A program made the translations under genes and the position numbers. Positions 5,058 through 13,569 of a stretch of 64,000 nt of DNA are shown here, one piece after another. Location of the stretch: the NCBI GenBank assembly GCA_014799395.1, contig JAAVID010000015.1, positions 25,202-89,201 on the forward strand, in the 5' to 3' direction. Position 1 is the first letter of the stretch, and each line of letters starts with the position of its first letter. Origin of the DNA: Oscillospiraceae bacterium (GTDB taxonomy: Bacteria; Bacillota; Clostridia; Oscillospirales; Ruminococcaceae). Under the pieces are notes generated by a model that saw only the letters and a program-made list of their open reading frames with translations, had not been told where the DNA came from and made no database searches.

Positions 5058-6767
5058 TTATACAGTATACGTTGCCTTTACAAGCTCGTCAATTGAAGTT
5101 CTTCCCGCGAGAACCATCTGCGTTACGTTATCGCGAAGCAGCAGCGTGCCGCTCTTTGTCGCCATAGCGCCTATCTCCTCCGCGGTAGCGCCCGCGGAAA
5201 TGAGCTCCTTTATCTTCGGCGTGGTAACGATTATCTCGTGGATAGCGGTACGTCCCGTGTAGCCCGTGCCGCGGCAGACCCTGCACCCGCCCGCGTGCGG
5301 TCTGCATATCTGCACGGGAGTGGTCTTGTTCATCAGCTTAAGATCCTCGGGATCGTCAAGCGTAAATTGCTCCTTGCAGGAGTTGCACAACAGCTTTACA
5401 AGTCGCTGAGCGATGATCCCGACAAGCGAAGAAGCGACCATATAAGGCGCAACGCCCATATCGACAAGACGGACGATAGTCGAAGCCGCGTCGTTGGTAT
5501 GCAGCGTGGAAAGCACGAAGTGTCCCGTGATAGCCGCACGTATCGCGATGTCGGCAGTCTCGCCGTCACGGATCTCACCGACCATTATAATATCCGGGTC
5601 CTGACGGAGTATAGAACGCAGCGCCGCCGCAAAGGTCATACCCGCCTTAGCGTTTATCTGACACTGGTTTACGCCGTCGATCTTTTTCTCGACAGGATCC
5701 TCAACCGTTACGATATTAACGTTAGGCTGAGAAAGCTCGCCGAGCGTCGCGTAAAGCGTCGTGGATTTACCCGAACCGGTAGGCCCCGTAACCAGCATAA
5801 CGCCGTTCGGACAGCGGATTATCTGCTTGAACATCTGGTAGTTATAGTCCGTCATACCGAGGTCGGTTATCTTACGAGTTTTCTCGTCGGCAGTCGACAG
5901 CAAACGTATAACGCACTTCTCGCCGTATACGCAGGGGATCGTCGACACACGCATATCGAGGTTTACGCCGTCAATGCGCGTTCCGAAACGTCCGTCAAGC
6001 GGTATACGTCTCTCGGCGATATTCATACCGCCCAATATCTTGATACGGGTAATTATGGAGTTGTGGAACGAGGGAGGTATCTTCATATCCTGCTCCACAA
6101 GCTCGCCGTCTATTCTGAAACGGATACGCGTTCTGTCCTTGAACGGCTCGATATGAATATCCGTTACCTGCATTCTGAACGCCGTCTCAACCATCATATT
6201 AACGAGCTTAACGATAGGAGCGTTATCAATACGACCGTCGGACTCCGCCTGAGCGAGGCTCTGCGCCATATCGACGTTGTTCTTATCGCCCTCGTTCTCC
6301 AGCTCGTTCATCGTACTGTCGAGCGCCTGAGACGAGTAGTACTTGTTTATCGCGGCTTCTATCTGAGACCTTGTGGATATTTGAGGTACGACTTCCATAC
6401 CCGTCGTGACCTTCAGATCCTCGAAAATATAGAAGTTTACGGGATCGTTAGTCGCGACCATAAGTCGATTATGGTTTATCGCGTACGCAAAAACCGTTTT
6501 CTCCTTAGCGACCGCCTCCGGTATTTTCGCAACGGCTTCGGTGCTGACCTTTAAAGAGGAAAGATCGACAAACGGAACTTTAAGTCTTATCGACAGCGCT
6601 TGTGCAAGCTGAGTCTCGGACACCAAGCCCATTTCAAGCACGATGTCGCCGAGCATTTTTCCGCTGCCCTTCTGCTTGCTGAGCGCCTCGTCGAGCTGAC
6701 TTTGGCTGATAAATCCGCTCTCCAGAAGTACTTCGCCGATTCGTATGTTTTTTATCGGACCCGCCAT
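5058..6767 (-). CDS. pilB: PilB, pilus assembly ATPase with MshEN-type N-domain
   Basis: The 569-residue extension motor. The N-domain has a tandem RIGEVLLESGFI / LGDIVLEMGLVS pattern with L-x2-AL-x2-Q (residues 9-32 and 39-62), the layout of MshEN domains, some of which bind cyclic di-GMP. Then TDIHIEP (202-208), Walker A GPTGSGKS (328-335), Walker B with GEIRDGET (398-405) and a zinc-type Cys tetrad C461, C464, C495, C498, all standard for PilB/GspE. The AGGA ribosome site is weak and about 11 nt from the ATG. It is divergent from pilD and upstream of pilT. Confidence 0.95.
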   Translation of the reverse strand: MAGPIKNIRIGEVLLESGFISQSQLDEALSKQKGSGKMLGDIVLEMGLVSETQLAQALSIRLKVPFVDLSSLKVSTEAVAKIPEAVAKEKTVFAYAINHNRLMVATNDPVNFYIFEDLKVTTGMEVVPQISTRSQIEAAINKYYSSQALDSTMNELENEGDKNNVDMAQSLAQAESDGRIDNAPIVKLVNMMVETAFRMQVTDIHIEPFKDRTRIRFRIDGELVEQDMKIPPSFHNSIITRIKILGGMNIAERRIPLDGRFGTRIDGVNLDMRVSTIPCVYGEKCVIRLLSTADEKTRKITDLGMTDYNYQMFKQIIRCPNGVMLVTGPTGSGKSTTLYATLGELSQPNVNIVTVEDPVEKKIDGVNQCQINAKAGMTFAAALRSILRQDPDIIMVGEIRDGETADIAIRAAITGHFVLSTLHTNDAASTIVRLVDMGVAPYMVASSLVGIIAQRLVKLLCNSCKEQFTLDDPEDLKLMNKTTPVQICRPHAGGCRVCRGTGYTGRTAIHEIIVTTPKIKELISAGATAEEIGAMATKSGTLLLRDNVTQMVLAGRTSIDELVKATYTV

Positions 6768-6843
6768 GTGTAAACGCTTCCTTTCGGGGTAAACTTTCCG
6801 AAACGCTTCGGAATAAAATATATTTGCTAATTCTGCAAATCAC

Positions 6844-6872
6844 TTGCAATAATTGCATTTTTATGGTAAAAT
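6844..6872 (+). promoter_or_regulatory. Promoter of pilD
   Basis: TTGCAA (6844-6849), 17 nt, TAAAAT (6867-6872), followed by a GGAGGGG ribosome site 7 nt before the pilD ATG. On the other strand no equally good pilB promoter was found; an inverted repeat TTCCGAA-N4-TTCGGAA (6796-6813) lies in the pilB leader. Confidence 0.7.
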
Positions 6873-6903
6873 AAAATTAATCTATTTAAAGGAGGGGTAA
6901 ATA

Positions 6904-7947
6904 ATGCCCGTTGCTGTTCATATTATATACGCGGTTTTCGCGTTCATACTCGGCTCGATCATCGGCAGCTTTCTGAACGTCGTTATCCTGCGCACTCCGC
7001 TCAAGCAGTCGATAGTTACCGAACCGTCGCACTGTTTTTCCTGCGGTCACAGGCTTGCTTGGTACGATATGTTCCCGATCTTCAGCTGGCTGTTTCTCCG
7101 CGGAAAATGCCGCTACTGCAAGTCGAATATCTCGCCCCGCTATATGATAGTCGAGTCTGTCACAGCGGTAAGCTATTGTCTTGCTTATCTCGTATTCGGC
7201 TTCGAGTGGGAACTCGCGTTTTCAGCAGTCCTGTTTGCCGTACTGGTCGTACTCAGCGGTATCGACATCGATCACTTTGAGATACCCTATTGGTGCAGTA
7301 TCGTCACCGCCGTACTGGGAATTGCCGCGTTTTTCATATTCCCCGCGACCCCTTGGTACGAGCGCCTTATCGCACTCGGAGTTATCGCGGTGCTGTTCGT
7401 TATCCTTGTTCTCGTCGGCGGAATGGGCGGCGGCGACCTGCAGTTGATGCTCGGCGCGTCGCTTTTGCTCGGCTACAAGGTGTTTATAGCGCTGTTCATC
7501 GGTATCGTTCTCGGCGCTGTTTACGGCATTATCAAGAAAGTTCACGATAAAAAAGCCGAAAAAGCGGTCTCCGAGAAAATAAAAGAGCTTGCTATGGACT
7601 GGTATCAAAATCAACTTGACCGCGACGTAGGCTATGTACTTAACGGTCACGAAGACATTATTGTCGGAAGTATAAGCGAGGGCGATCCCGATATTGAGTG
7701 GGAGTTCCTCGAAGAAAAGGTCTGGAAAGGTCTGCCCGATAAGGCGGCATTAAGTCAGACGCTGCGTGACAACATCACGGAAGAGCGCGAGGGGGGCTTC
7801 AAAATTTTCATCAAGGACGACCTTGTGGAAAAAGTAAAGTATTCCCGCCGAATGGTATTCGGACCGTTTCTCGCGATCGGAATATCTGCCGCGTGGCTTG
7901 TTGGTGAGTTCATAATGACCTGGTATATGAGCTTGCTGGGGATTTGA
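6904..7947 (+). CDS. pilD: PilD, prepilin peptidase / N-methyltransferase with a soluble insertion
   Basis: A membrane aspartic protease (family A24) that cleaves prepilins after Gly and methylates the new N-terminus. The cytoplasmic loop carries two CxxC pairs (C44/C47 and C69/C72), typical of the bifunctional enzyme. The catalytic Asp residues lie in SGIDID (about 121) and GGGD (178). Residues 1-210 hold the usual membrane segments. About 105 charged residues (211-317) then precede a final membrane helix (about 320-343); such an insertion is unusual, most enzymes being near 250 residues. It is the only gene on the plus strand in the pilus cluster. Confidence 0.93.
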   Translation: MPVAVHIIYAVFAFILGSIIGSFLNVVILRTPLKQSIVTEPSHCFSCGHRLAWYDMFPIFSWLFLRGKCRYCKSNISPRYMIVESVTAVSYCLAYLVFGFEWELAFSAVLFAVLVVLSGIDIDHFEIPYWCSIVTAVLGIAAFFIFPATPWYERLIALGVIAVLFVILVLVGGMGGGDLQLMLGASLLLGYKVFIALFIGIVLGAVYGIIKKVHDKKAEKAVSEKIKELAMDWYQNQLDRDVGYVLNGHEDIIVGSISEGDPDIEWEFLEEKVWKGLPDKAALSQTLRDNITEEREGGFKIFIKDDLVEKVKYSRRMVFGPFLAIGISAAWLVGEFIMTWYMSLLGI

Positions 7948-7978
7948 TTTAAGGCAGTATGCCTTAGTACAAACATTT

Positions 7979-8008
7979 CGGGGCGAGCGTATCGCCCCGA
8001 TTTTGTTT
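7979..8008. terminator. Terminator between convergent pilD and the minor pilin gene
   Basis: An 8-bp stem CGGGGCGA/TCGCCCCG (7979-7986 with 7992-7999) is followed by ATTTTGTTT for pilD. On the minus strand the T run is poorer, so it mainly serves pilD. Confidence 0.75.
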
Positions 8009-8021
8009 GTATTATAACGCT

Positions 8022-8948
8022 TTACGGCGTTGTGGGTTCAAAATACTTCAGTTTTCTGGTGATGTAGAAGATGTAGGTCTCGGGGTGCGCGGTAACACCG
8101 AACGTAGCAGTGAGCTCATCGTCGGTTCTCAGCTGAGTCGTTACCGTTATCGGCTGACCCATAGCGTCATTTCCGCCCTCTATGGAGTAGAGCTTGTAGT
8201 CACCGTCGGGATTTATCGACTTGGTTCTGATGTTGATAAAATCCGCGTAACCGTCGCCGCTTGCGGCAAGCGCTTCCATTCCCGAATTTGAATACACATC
8301 TATCGTGGTCTTGAGAGCAACGTTTCTCGTCGAAGTTATCGGCTTGGTGGAGTCGTTGTCCTCGTGCTCGTTATACGCCAATACCTCAAACTTTACATCG
8401 GGGAAAAGGTTTTCGTAGAAGCAGTCCTCAAAAACTCTGGTCTCGGGTGCCGAATACAGTGCGTGAACATCAAGCGAGCCGTCGTCCTTGATCTTAGGCT
8501 TGATATTCGTCAGCATATACTTGTACCGATGAGTTTTCGTATCCTCAAGCCATCTGACAGCGATGATCTTCATCTCGTAGATGTCCTTGTTGTTATCGGC
8601 TTGCATAAAGTCAACCATTTCCGTAAAGGCGTCGCTGTTAACTATCGGACCGGTGCTTTCCATATCCGTAGACTTTGAACCGTACGAGGCGTTGTTTGCT
8701 GCCGCGTTTGTAAATACAGCGCAGTAAACGGAATTTTTGATGTTCCTGTCAATATGCGCCTCCATAGCCTCGGCGATCATCAAAGCGTTCGCGTTTTTCT
8801 CGTTGCTCATAACCGTCGACATTACGGGAGTTATCATTCCCATAACCGCCAGTATCAGTATTCCGAGCAGCGCGCAGGAAACGATGACCTCAATAAGCGT
8901 AAAACCGCCGTTATTCCTGCGCTTCAGGAGCCTCAATATTTTTTTCAT
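8022..8948 (-). CDS. Minor pilin, PulJ/PilW-like (308 aa)
   Basis: A leader ending RRNNGG then FTLIEVIVSCALLGILIL gives a class III signal sequence with Glu5 and a helix. About 290 mature residues follow, much larger than a major pilin and in the size range of PilW/GspJ minor pilins that prime pilus assembly at the tip. The body lacks recognised domains. It lies 12 nt downstream of another prepilin gene and the large PilX-like gene, a minor pilin block like that of other type IV pilus operons. Which minor pilin it equates to cannot be decided from sequence alone. Confidence 0.8.
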   Translation of the reverse strand: MKKILRLLKRRNNGGFTLIEVIVSCALLGILILAVMGMITPVMSTVMSNEKNANALMIAEAMEAHIDRNIKNSVYCAVFTNAAANNASYGSKSTDMESTGPIVNSDAFTEMVDFMQADNNKDIYEMKIIAVRWLEDTKTHRYKYMLTNIKPKIKDDGSLDVHALYSAPETRVFEDCFYENLFPDVKFEVLAYNEHEDNDSTKPITSTRNVALKTTIDVYSNSGMEALAASGDGYADFINIRTKSINPDGDYKLYSIEGGNDAMGQPITVTTQLRTDDELTATFGVTAHPETYIFYITRKLKYFEPTTP

Positions 8949-8960
8949 ATTGCGTCCTCC

Positions 8961-10067
8961 TTATGTGAACGGCTTGTCGCTTACTTCAAACGGATAAGAA
9001 CCGTAAATATTCGCGTGCGTTTTGCCGATTTTGGTTACGGTCTCATATTTTCCCGCGTCGTTCTTCTGGATCTCGTAAACGGAACTTTGATTGTATGTTC
9101 CACCCGACCCCTTTCCGAACGAACTAGCCGTGATCTGCGGGTCGCCATTGAAAATAACGATGAACTTTATCGGAGTACCGGGTTTGAAGCCGTCCGCGTT
9201 ATATCCGTTGGTAACGCCTATTTTCACGGAATTGCCCGAGATCTGCGACGCGGTATAAGCGGGAGGCGGATCCCAAGCATTTACGGGCATATTAGGCGCT
9301 GTCTGTATTACCTTTGCGATCTTAGCTTCATCGTAAACCTTTTTATAATAGGTATCGACAACCTCCTCGACCTCCATGCCGTCCTTTTCGACTTTCTTTG
9401 TTATATCAACCTGAGAGCTGTGATAGCTGGTAGTTGATTTGAAGTACAGTCTGATCTGAGAGTCGGGCTTATCGTCCGCCAACATATCGGAAGAATCGGC
9501 ACTAACCGTTATCTCATACGCGACCTGTCCCGCGCTTAAGGTCACACCGCTGGGAAGCGAGGGATTTTTGGAAACCGAAATGTTTATATTCTTCAATCCC
9601 TTTGTTCCCGTAATTCTTGTGTCATACTTCGAGGACTGACCGAGACCGTTGCCATCGCCGTCGGTTCCTCCTCCGCCGCCAACACCGTCAGCGTCGTAGT
9701 CGTAGTTACCGATGAAGTAGTTAAGACCTTCGTTGACATCGGAAGCGTCGGGATCGGCGGTTCTGACAACATAGTCCATATCTATATCCAACGGCGTCTC
9801 GCCTGCGTCATTCGGATCCTTTTTAAAGGAAAGGCTTACTGTACCGTCAAAGGTCGTGCCGTCGGCAATTGTAGTATCTTTTCCGTTTACAACAAGATCG
9901 TTCTGCTGCTTATTCAGACTTTGCATGTATCTGTAATTTTCATTGCGCTGCGCTATGGAAAGCTGCAGCATCTGCATTATCATCGCCATCATTATTGAGA
10001 AAACCGCGATAGCGATGATGATCTCGGCAAGCGAAAAGCCGCTTTTATTTGAGAGTAATCTTTTCAT
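8961..10067 (-). CDS. Minor pilin, prepilin-type protein (368 aa)
   Basis: MKRLLSNKSG then FSLAEIIIAIAVFSIMMAM has a G|F cleavage site, Glu5 and the assembly helix. The remaining 340 or so residues include a Gly/Asp-rich stretch (GVGGGGGTDGDGNG, about residue 130) suggestive of a flexible or calcium-binding loop; the latter is speculation. The ATG at 10067 has an AGGAGGCG ribosome site, 12 nt after the PilX-like gene. Together with the 8022 gene it forms the minor pilin pair between the PilX-like protein and the convergent pilD. Confidence 0.78.
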   Translation of the reverse strand: MKRLLSNKSGFSLAEIIIAIAVFSIMMAMIMQMLQLSIAQRNENYRYMQSLNKQQNDLVVNGKDTTIADGTTFDGTVSLSFKKDPNDAGETPLDIDMDYVVRTADPDASDVNEGLNYFIGNYDYDADGVGGGGGTDGDGNGLGQSSKYDTRITGTKGLKNINISVSKNPSLPSGVTLSAGQVAYEITVSADSSDMLADDKPDSQIRLYFKSTTSYHSSQVDITKKVEKDGMEVEEVVDTYYKKVYDEAKIAKVIQTAPNMPVNAWDPPPAYTASQISGNSVKIGVTNGYNADGFKPGTPIKFIVIFNGDPQITASSFGKGSGGTYNQSSVYEIQKNDAGKYETVTKIGKTHANIYGSYPFEVSDKPFT

Positions 10068-10079
10068 AAAAACGCCTCC

Positions 10080-12524
10080 TTAGTAGCTGCCCATGCCGAT
10101 CTTCCAGCTCTTGCTGGCAAGACCGACCAATTCTTCTCCGCTGCTTTCACCCATAAGCTCCCAAGGCATCTTGTCGGGATAAAGGTTTGTAACAAAGCGC
10201 GTATCATCGAACGAGAAGTCGGATACTATCAGACCTCCGCACAGCTTATTCGCGCCGCCCGAAGAACCTCTTGCCTTAAATGTCATATACGGAGCGTAGA
10301 TCATTCCGAAAAGTCCGTTGTGGTGGAGCGCTCCGCCGCTCAGATTGTTTCCGAGACGAATATCAGCACTCTCATAGCAGCTTATCAGATATACGTTTAC
10401 ATTCGGAAGAATGTTTCTGGGGAACGTTATGCCCGAAGACTGGAGCTTGTTCTTCTCCAGACGATACTCGCATACGCCCACCTCATAGGTGCCGTCCTTA
10501 AGAGAATTAAACTGCTTTCTCTGACGGTCTGCATTTTCACCGTCGGGGTGGCACTTGGGACAAATTTCAGTGAAGCTGGTTTTTCCGTGTACAGTGCACT
10601 TTATACCGACCTTTTGAACGGGACCCTCTTCGTGCTTTTTGCACACTTCGGTCGATGTATACTGCGAATAGCTGCAGCCGTCTCCGTGTACGCAGCTCGT
10701 ATGAATATACTCGGCAATCTTAAGCGCGGAGCTTTGAGCATGCAGCGCGGAACTGTCGTATACGGTCACAACCTTGTCAACCCAAGATGTTCCGTCGTAT
10801 ACGTGGAATGTTTTCTCATTACCCTCTGCGCTTACAGTCTCGCCTGCTGCGTTCGTGCTAAAGAGCGCGAGCCAGCTCTGATGTACAAACTGCTGTCTGT
10901 CGCAATCCTGATAGATAGTATCCTCGGGAATATCAATAACCAAAGAGCCCTTGCCCTTTACAAGAACGGTACAAGAAGTGCATGATGTGCGGAACCACTG
11001 GAAGATATTACCGCCGTTGTTGCCGTTTTGGTCCATATAACCGTGTACGCGAAGTGTAAGAACATCGTCCTCGCTGTCACCCGTGTCAAGAATTACGGTA
11101 AGCGGAGCCAAGTTTCCGCCATATCCGCCCTCAACGCTTATAATATCACCCGCATAGCACTTCACATCATACGCGCCCATCGAAGCCGAAGGCGAATCGG
11201 GGTGAGCTATCGTAAATGTAGTGGTCATAGCAGGAACGCCGTTCATAGGCTGATTATAATCGTTAAGCTTAATTGTGATAGGAGTGTACTTTCTCTCCGT
11301 ATCGGGCAAAGTATTCGTTGAATAATCAAGCTCGGGGAGATAGTCGCTCTTTGTCTTATCCAGACCCTTGCTCTCATCGCCGTCGTTGATTATCCACTTT
11401 GCGTATGCCCTGGTCTGAACGTCTTCTTTAAGCTGTTCCTTTATCTCCTTGAACTTGCTCATATCGGGCTTGCCGTTGTTGCCGGGGTTGTACGGACGGT
11501 TATCGGAACCGGCTACATAAACCTTTTTCGCGTTGTTGATCTGACCATAAGTAATATCTCCGCCAACGTGGAGATTTACATTGGTCGCCTGCATAGTGTT
11601 CCCGTTAAGGTTGAGGTTGCCGCAGATATAGACATCAATATCTCCGTTTGAGCCCTCCATTCCGCCGCCTCTGAAATCGTAGTCGCCTCCGATAACTATT
11701 CTGGTTCCCTTAGGGAATTTAAGAATTCCTTTACCGATAGCGCAGGTAAGGTCGCCGTTGATCTCCCATCTTACGGGATTCTTGAACTGCGAAAAATCAA
11801 TTCCGCCCGCGGAAACGCCGGGACCCATAATCTGGAAATTCTCATTAACAACCACATTACCGCCCGCTTTAAGGTTACCCGAAATTACGCAGTCGCCCGC
11901 GCCGCCGGGCAGCGAAATGTAGCTTGTCTGCGAGTCAAAGAATACATCTGTGATAAAGTAGCCGCCGCCGATATTAGCGTCGTTGTCTACATATCCCGTA
12001 GCCGCGAAGATGTTGTTATCCTCGGGAAGCTCTCCGCCCGCCATCGAAATATGGAAATAAGTGTGCACGGTATCCGCAACGCCGTTATTGATCGTCGTTG
12101 TCGCGATATCGAACGTCATATTGTCAACGCCATTCACCATCTCGTTAGGCAGACGAGTGATGTCCATGGAGTACGCGCCCATCTGTGCTACATCAGCGCC
12201 CGTCTCCGTCGAATCGAAGCTCGTAAAGCCGTTAGCTCCCGTTGTTATCGTTTCGCCTTCACCAAGCTTCTGCAAAGCCGAAAACAGGTTGGAATCGCCC
12301 GTTGTAAGCGATCCGTCCATAAGACCCGCAAGCACCATATCATTCAGCGAGATCGCCGACTGATAGGACTGCTTCTGGAAGAACGTCGCAAACTGCGTAG
12401 TACGCGCCGAAATTACCGAAAAGTACATCGCCATAACCGCTATCATCAGCGCGGTCATGGTACTGATAACCATAAACAGCGCGCTTCCGCGGTTGCTTAT
12501 GTATTTTCTTAGTGAATGTACCAT
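10080..12524 (-). CDS. Very large PilX-like pilus-associated protein (814 aa)
   Basis: The N-terminus NRGSALFMVISTMTALMIAVM is a basic stretch plus hydrophobic helix without the usual Glu5, the pattern of PilX-type minor pilins. The long exported body has regular Gly/Asn-rich beta stretches (about residues 180-360) like a beta-solenoid. At about 610-680 it has a cluster of at least eight Cys, including CVHGDGC, CKKH, CTVHG and CPKCHPDG, which resembles a metal-binding or disulfide-rich knob. PilX is usually below 250 residues. Its place upstream of the minor pilins suggests a tip-located protein playing the PilY1 adhesin role; that is inference. Confidence 0.62.
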   Translation of the reverse strand: MVHSLRKYISNRGSALFMVISTMTALMIAVMAMYFSVISARTTQFATFFQKQSYQSAISLNDMVLAGLMDGSLTTGDSNLFSALQKLGEGETITTGANGFTSFDSTETGADVAQMGAYSMDITRLPNEMVNGVDNMTFDIATTTINNGVADTVHTYFHISMAGGELPEDNNIFAATGYVDNDANIGGGYFITDVFFDSQTSYISLPGGAGDCVISGNLKAGGNVVVNENFQIMGPGVSAGGIDFSQFKNPVRWEINGDLTCAIGKGILKFPKGTRIVIGGDYDFRGGGMEGSNGDIDVYICGNLNLNGNTMQATNVNLHVGGDITYGQINNAKKVYVAGSDNRPYNPGNNGKPDMSKFKEIKEQLKEDVQTRAYAKWIINDGDESKGLDKTKSDYLPELDYSTNTLPDTERKYTPITIKLNDYNQPMNGVPAMTTTFTIAHPDSPSASMGAYDVKCYAGDIISVEGGYGGNLAPLTVILDTGDSEDDVLTLRVHGYMDQNGNNGGNIFQWFRTSCTSCTVLVKGKGSLVIDIPEDTIYQDCDRQQFVHQSWLALFSTNAAGETVSAEGNEKTFHVYDGTSWVDKVVTVYDSSALHAQSSALKIAEYIHTSCVHGDGCSYSQYTSTEVCKKHEEGPVQKVGIKCTVHGKTSFTEICPKCHPDGENADRQRKQFNSLKDGTYEVGVCEYRLEKNKLQSSGITFPRNILPNVNVYLISCYESADIRLGNNLSGGALHHNGLFGMIYAPYMTFKARGSSGGANKLCGGLIVSDFSFDDTRFVTNLYPDKMPWELMGESSGEELVGLASKSWKIGMGSY

Positions 12525-12609
12525 TAAAGTATCCTCCTTTCAAGATTTAAATTTGTCCCTGCTTGCAGCGCCCGGTGCGAATAAAGATCCGCACCTGTGC
12601 CGCAGAATT

Positions 12610-13569
12610 TTACGCCGTTACACCGTCCTGAGCGTCAAGCTGAGACTTGGGATCCTGCATACGCTCTATGCAGTAGAAAGTAAACGTGTCGGTGTACGAG
12701 TACAGGTAATCAACGATCTCCGCTATTTCCTGCTCCTCTGTGTTGTTGCCGGGTGTCGCCGCGGCTGCGGTTCCGTCGGGATTAGCCGCCGCAGCGTTGC
12801 CGTTGTTGAGTATCTCGGTGGGCATGCCGGTCGCCGTAGTCAGCGCCGCTCTGCCCTCGGTCTCCATCTCGGCATTGAGCTCCTCAACGAGCTTCTCGTA
12901 CTTGTTTGTTACAAGCGGATAAACGAGCGTAAGACCGTTGATAGCAACTGCCTTTCTGGTCTCGGTGCCGTTTTCCGTCAGCTTATAGTTGTTTACCGCC
13001 TCGGCGAAATTAACCAACTCATCCTGGTCGATAGCGCTTACGGTAAATGTAACCTCGTTCGCGCCGATAGTCTGCGGGTCGCCAAGAGCCTCCGCGAGAA
13101 CCGTCTGGCGCAGAAGCACTTTCGCGTACTCCTCGTCAACCTCATCCGAGCCCTGAGTAGCGTATGTCTTAAGATCGTACTCTACCTCGGGTCTTATGTA
13201 GAAATTGGTTCCGAGCATTGCTACGGTAGGATCGCTAACAGTCAGTGCCTCAACAACTACCTTAGCGGTGCACTGTTCGAGGAACGCTCTGAATGCCATA
13301 TCCGCCTCATAAGCGCTCATCTCGGGGAAGAACATATCCGCCAGGTGCTCGCCCTCTTCATAAGCCTTTTCGATCTCTTCTCTGAGCGGAGCTTTTCTCG
13401 CCTGCTTCGCAACGTCCGCGTTATACTCCGCCTGCTTTGCCGCAAGCGACGCCTTCGTTGCGCTTATGGTCTCGATCTTCGGCTTTACAAGAAGCCAGCC
13501 GCCGAGCGCCAGAATTAAAATCACTATGATTATTATCGCGCCAATGCGCTCTTGTTTACTTAACTTCAT
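12610..13569 (-). CDS. pilO: PilO-like alignment-complex protein
   Basis: The 319-residue protein has a short cytoplasmic start, one membrane helix (about residues 10-28, IGAIIIIVILILALGGWLLV), a predicted coiled coil (about 35-95) and a C-terminal domain: the bitopic plan of PilO. PilO pairs with PilN to link the PilM ring to the rest of the machine. The ATG at 13569 overlaps the pilM-pilN stop by one base (TAATG), indicating translational coupling. A Gly/Ala/Asn-rich insertion at about 255-290 is probably disordered. The call is from topology and position, since PilO sequences diverge widely. Confidence 0.78.
   Translation of the reverse strand: MKLSKQERIGAIIIIVILILALGGWLLVKPKIETISATKASLAAKQAEYNADVAKQARKAPLREEIEKAYEEGEHLADMFFPEMSAYEADMAFRAFLEQCTAKVVVEALTVSDPTVAMLGTNFYIRPEVEYDLKTYATQGSDEVDEEYAKVLLRQTVLAEALGDPQTIGANEVTFTVSAIDQDELVNFAEAVNNYKLTENGTETRKAVAINGLTLVYPLVTNKYEKLVEELNAEMETEGRAALTTATGMPTEILNNGNAAAANPDGTAAAATPGNNTEEQEIAEIVDYLYSYTDTFTFYCIERMQDPKSQLDAQDGVTA

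Noticed and set aside
3364-6554. Long plus-strand frames (up to 446 codons) opposite pilT and pilB
   Set aside because: They are shadows of strongly supported genes, rich in Arg/His/Ser with no motifs, and start without ribosome sites.
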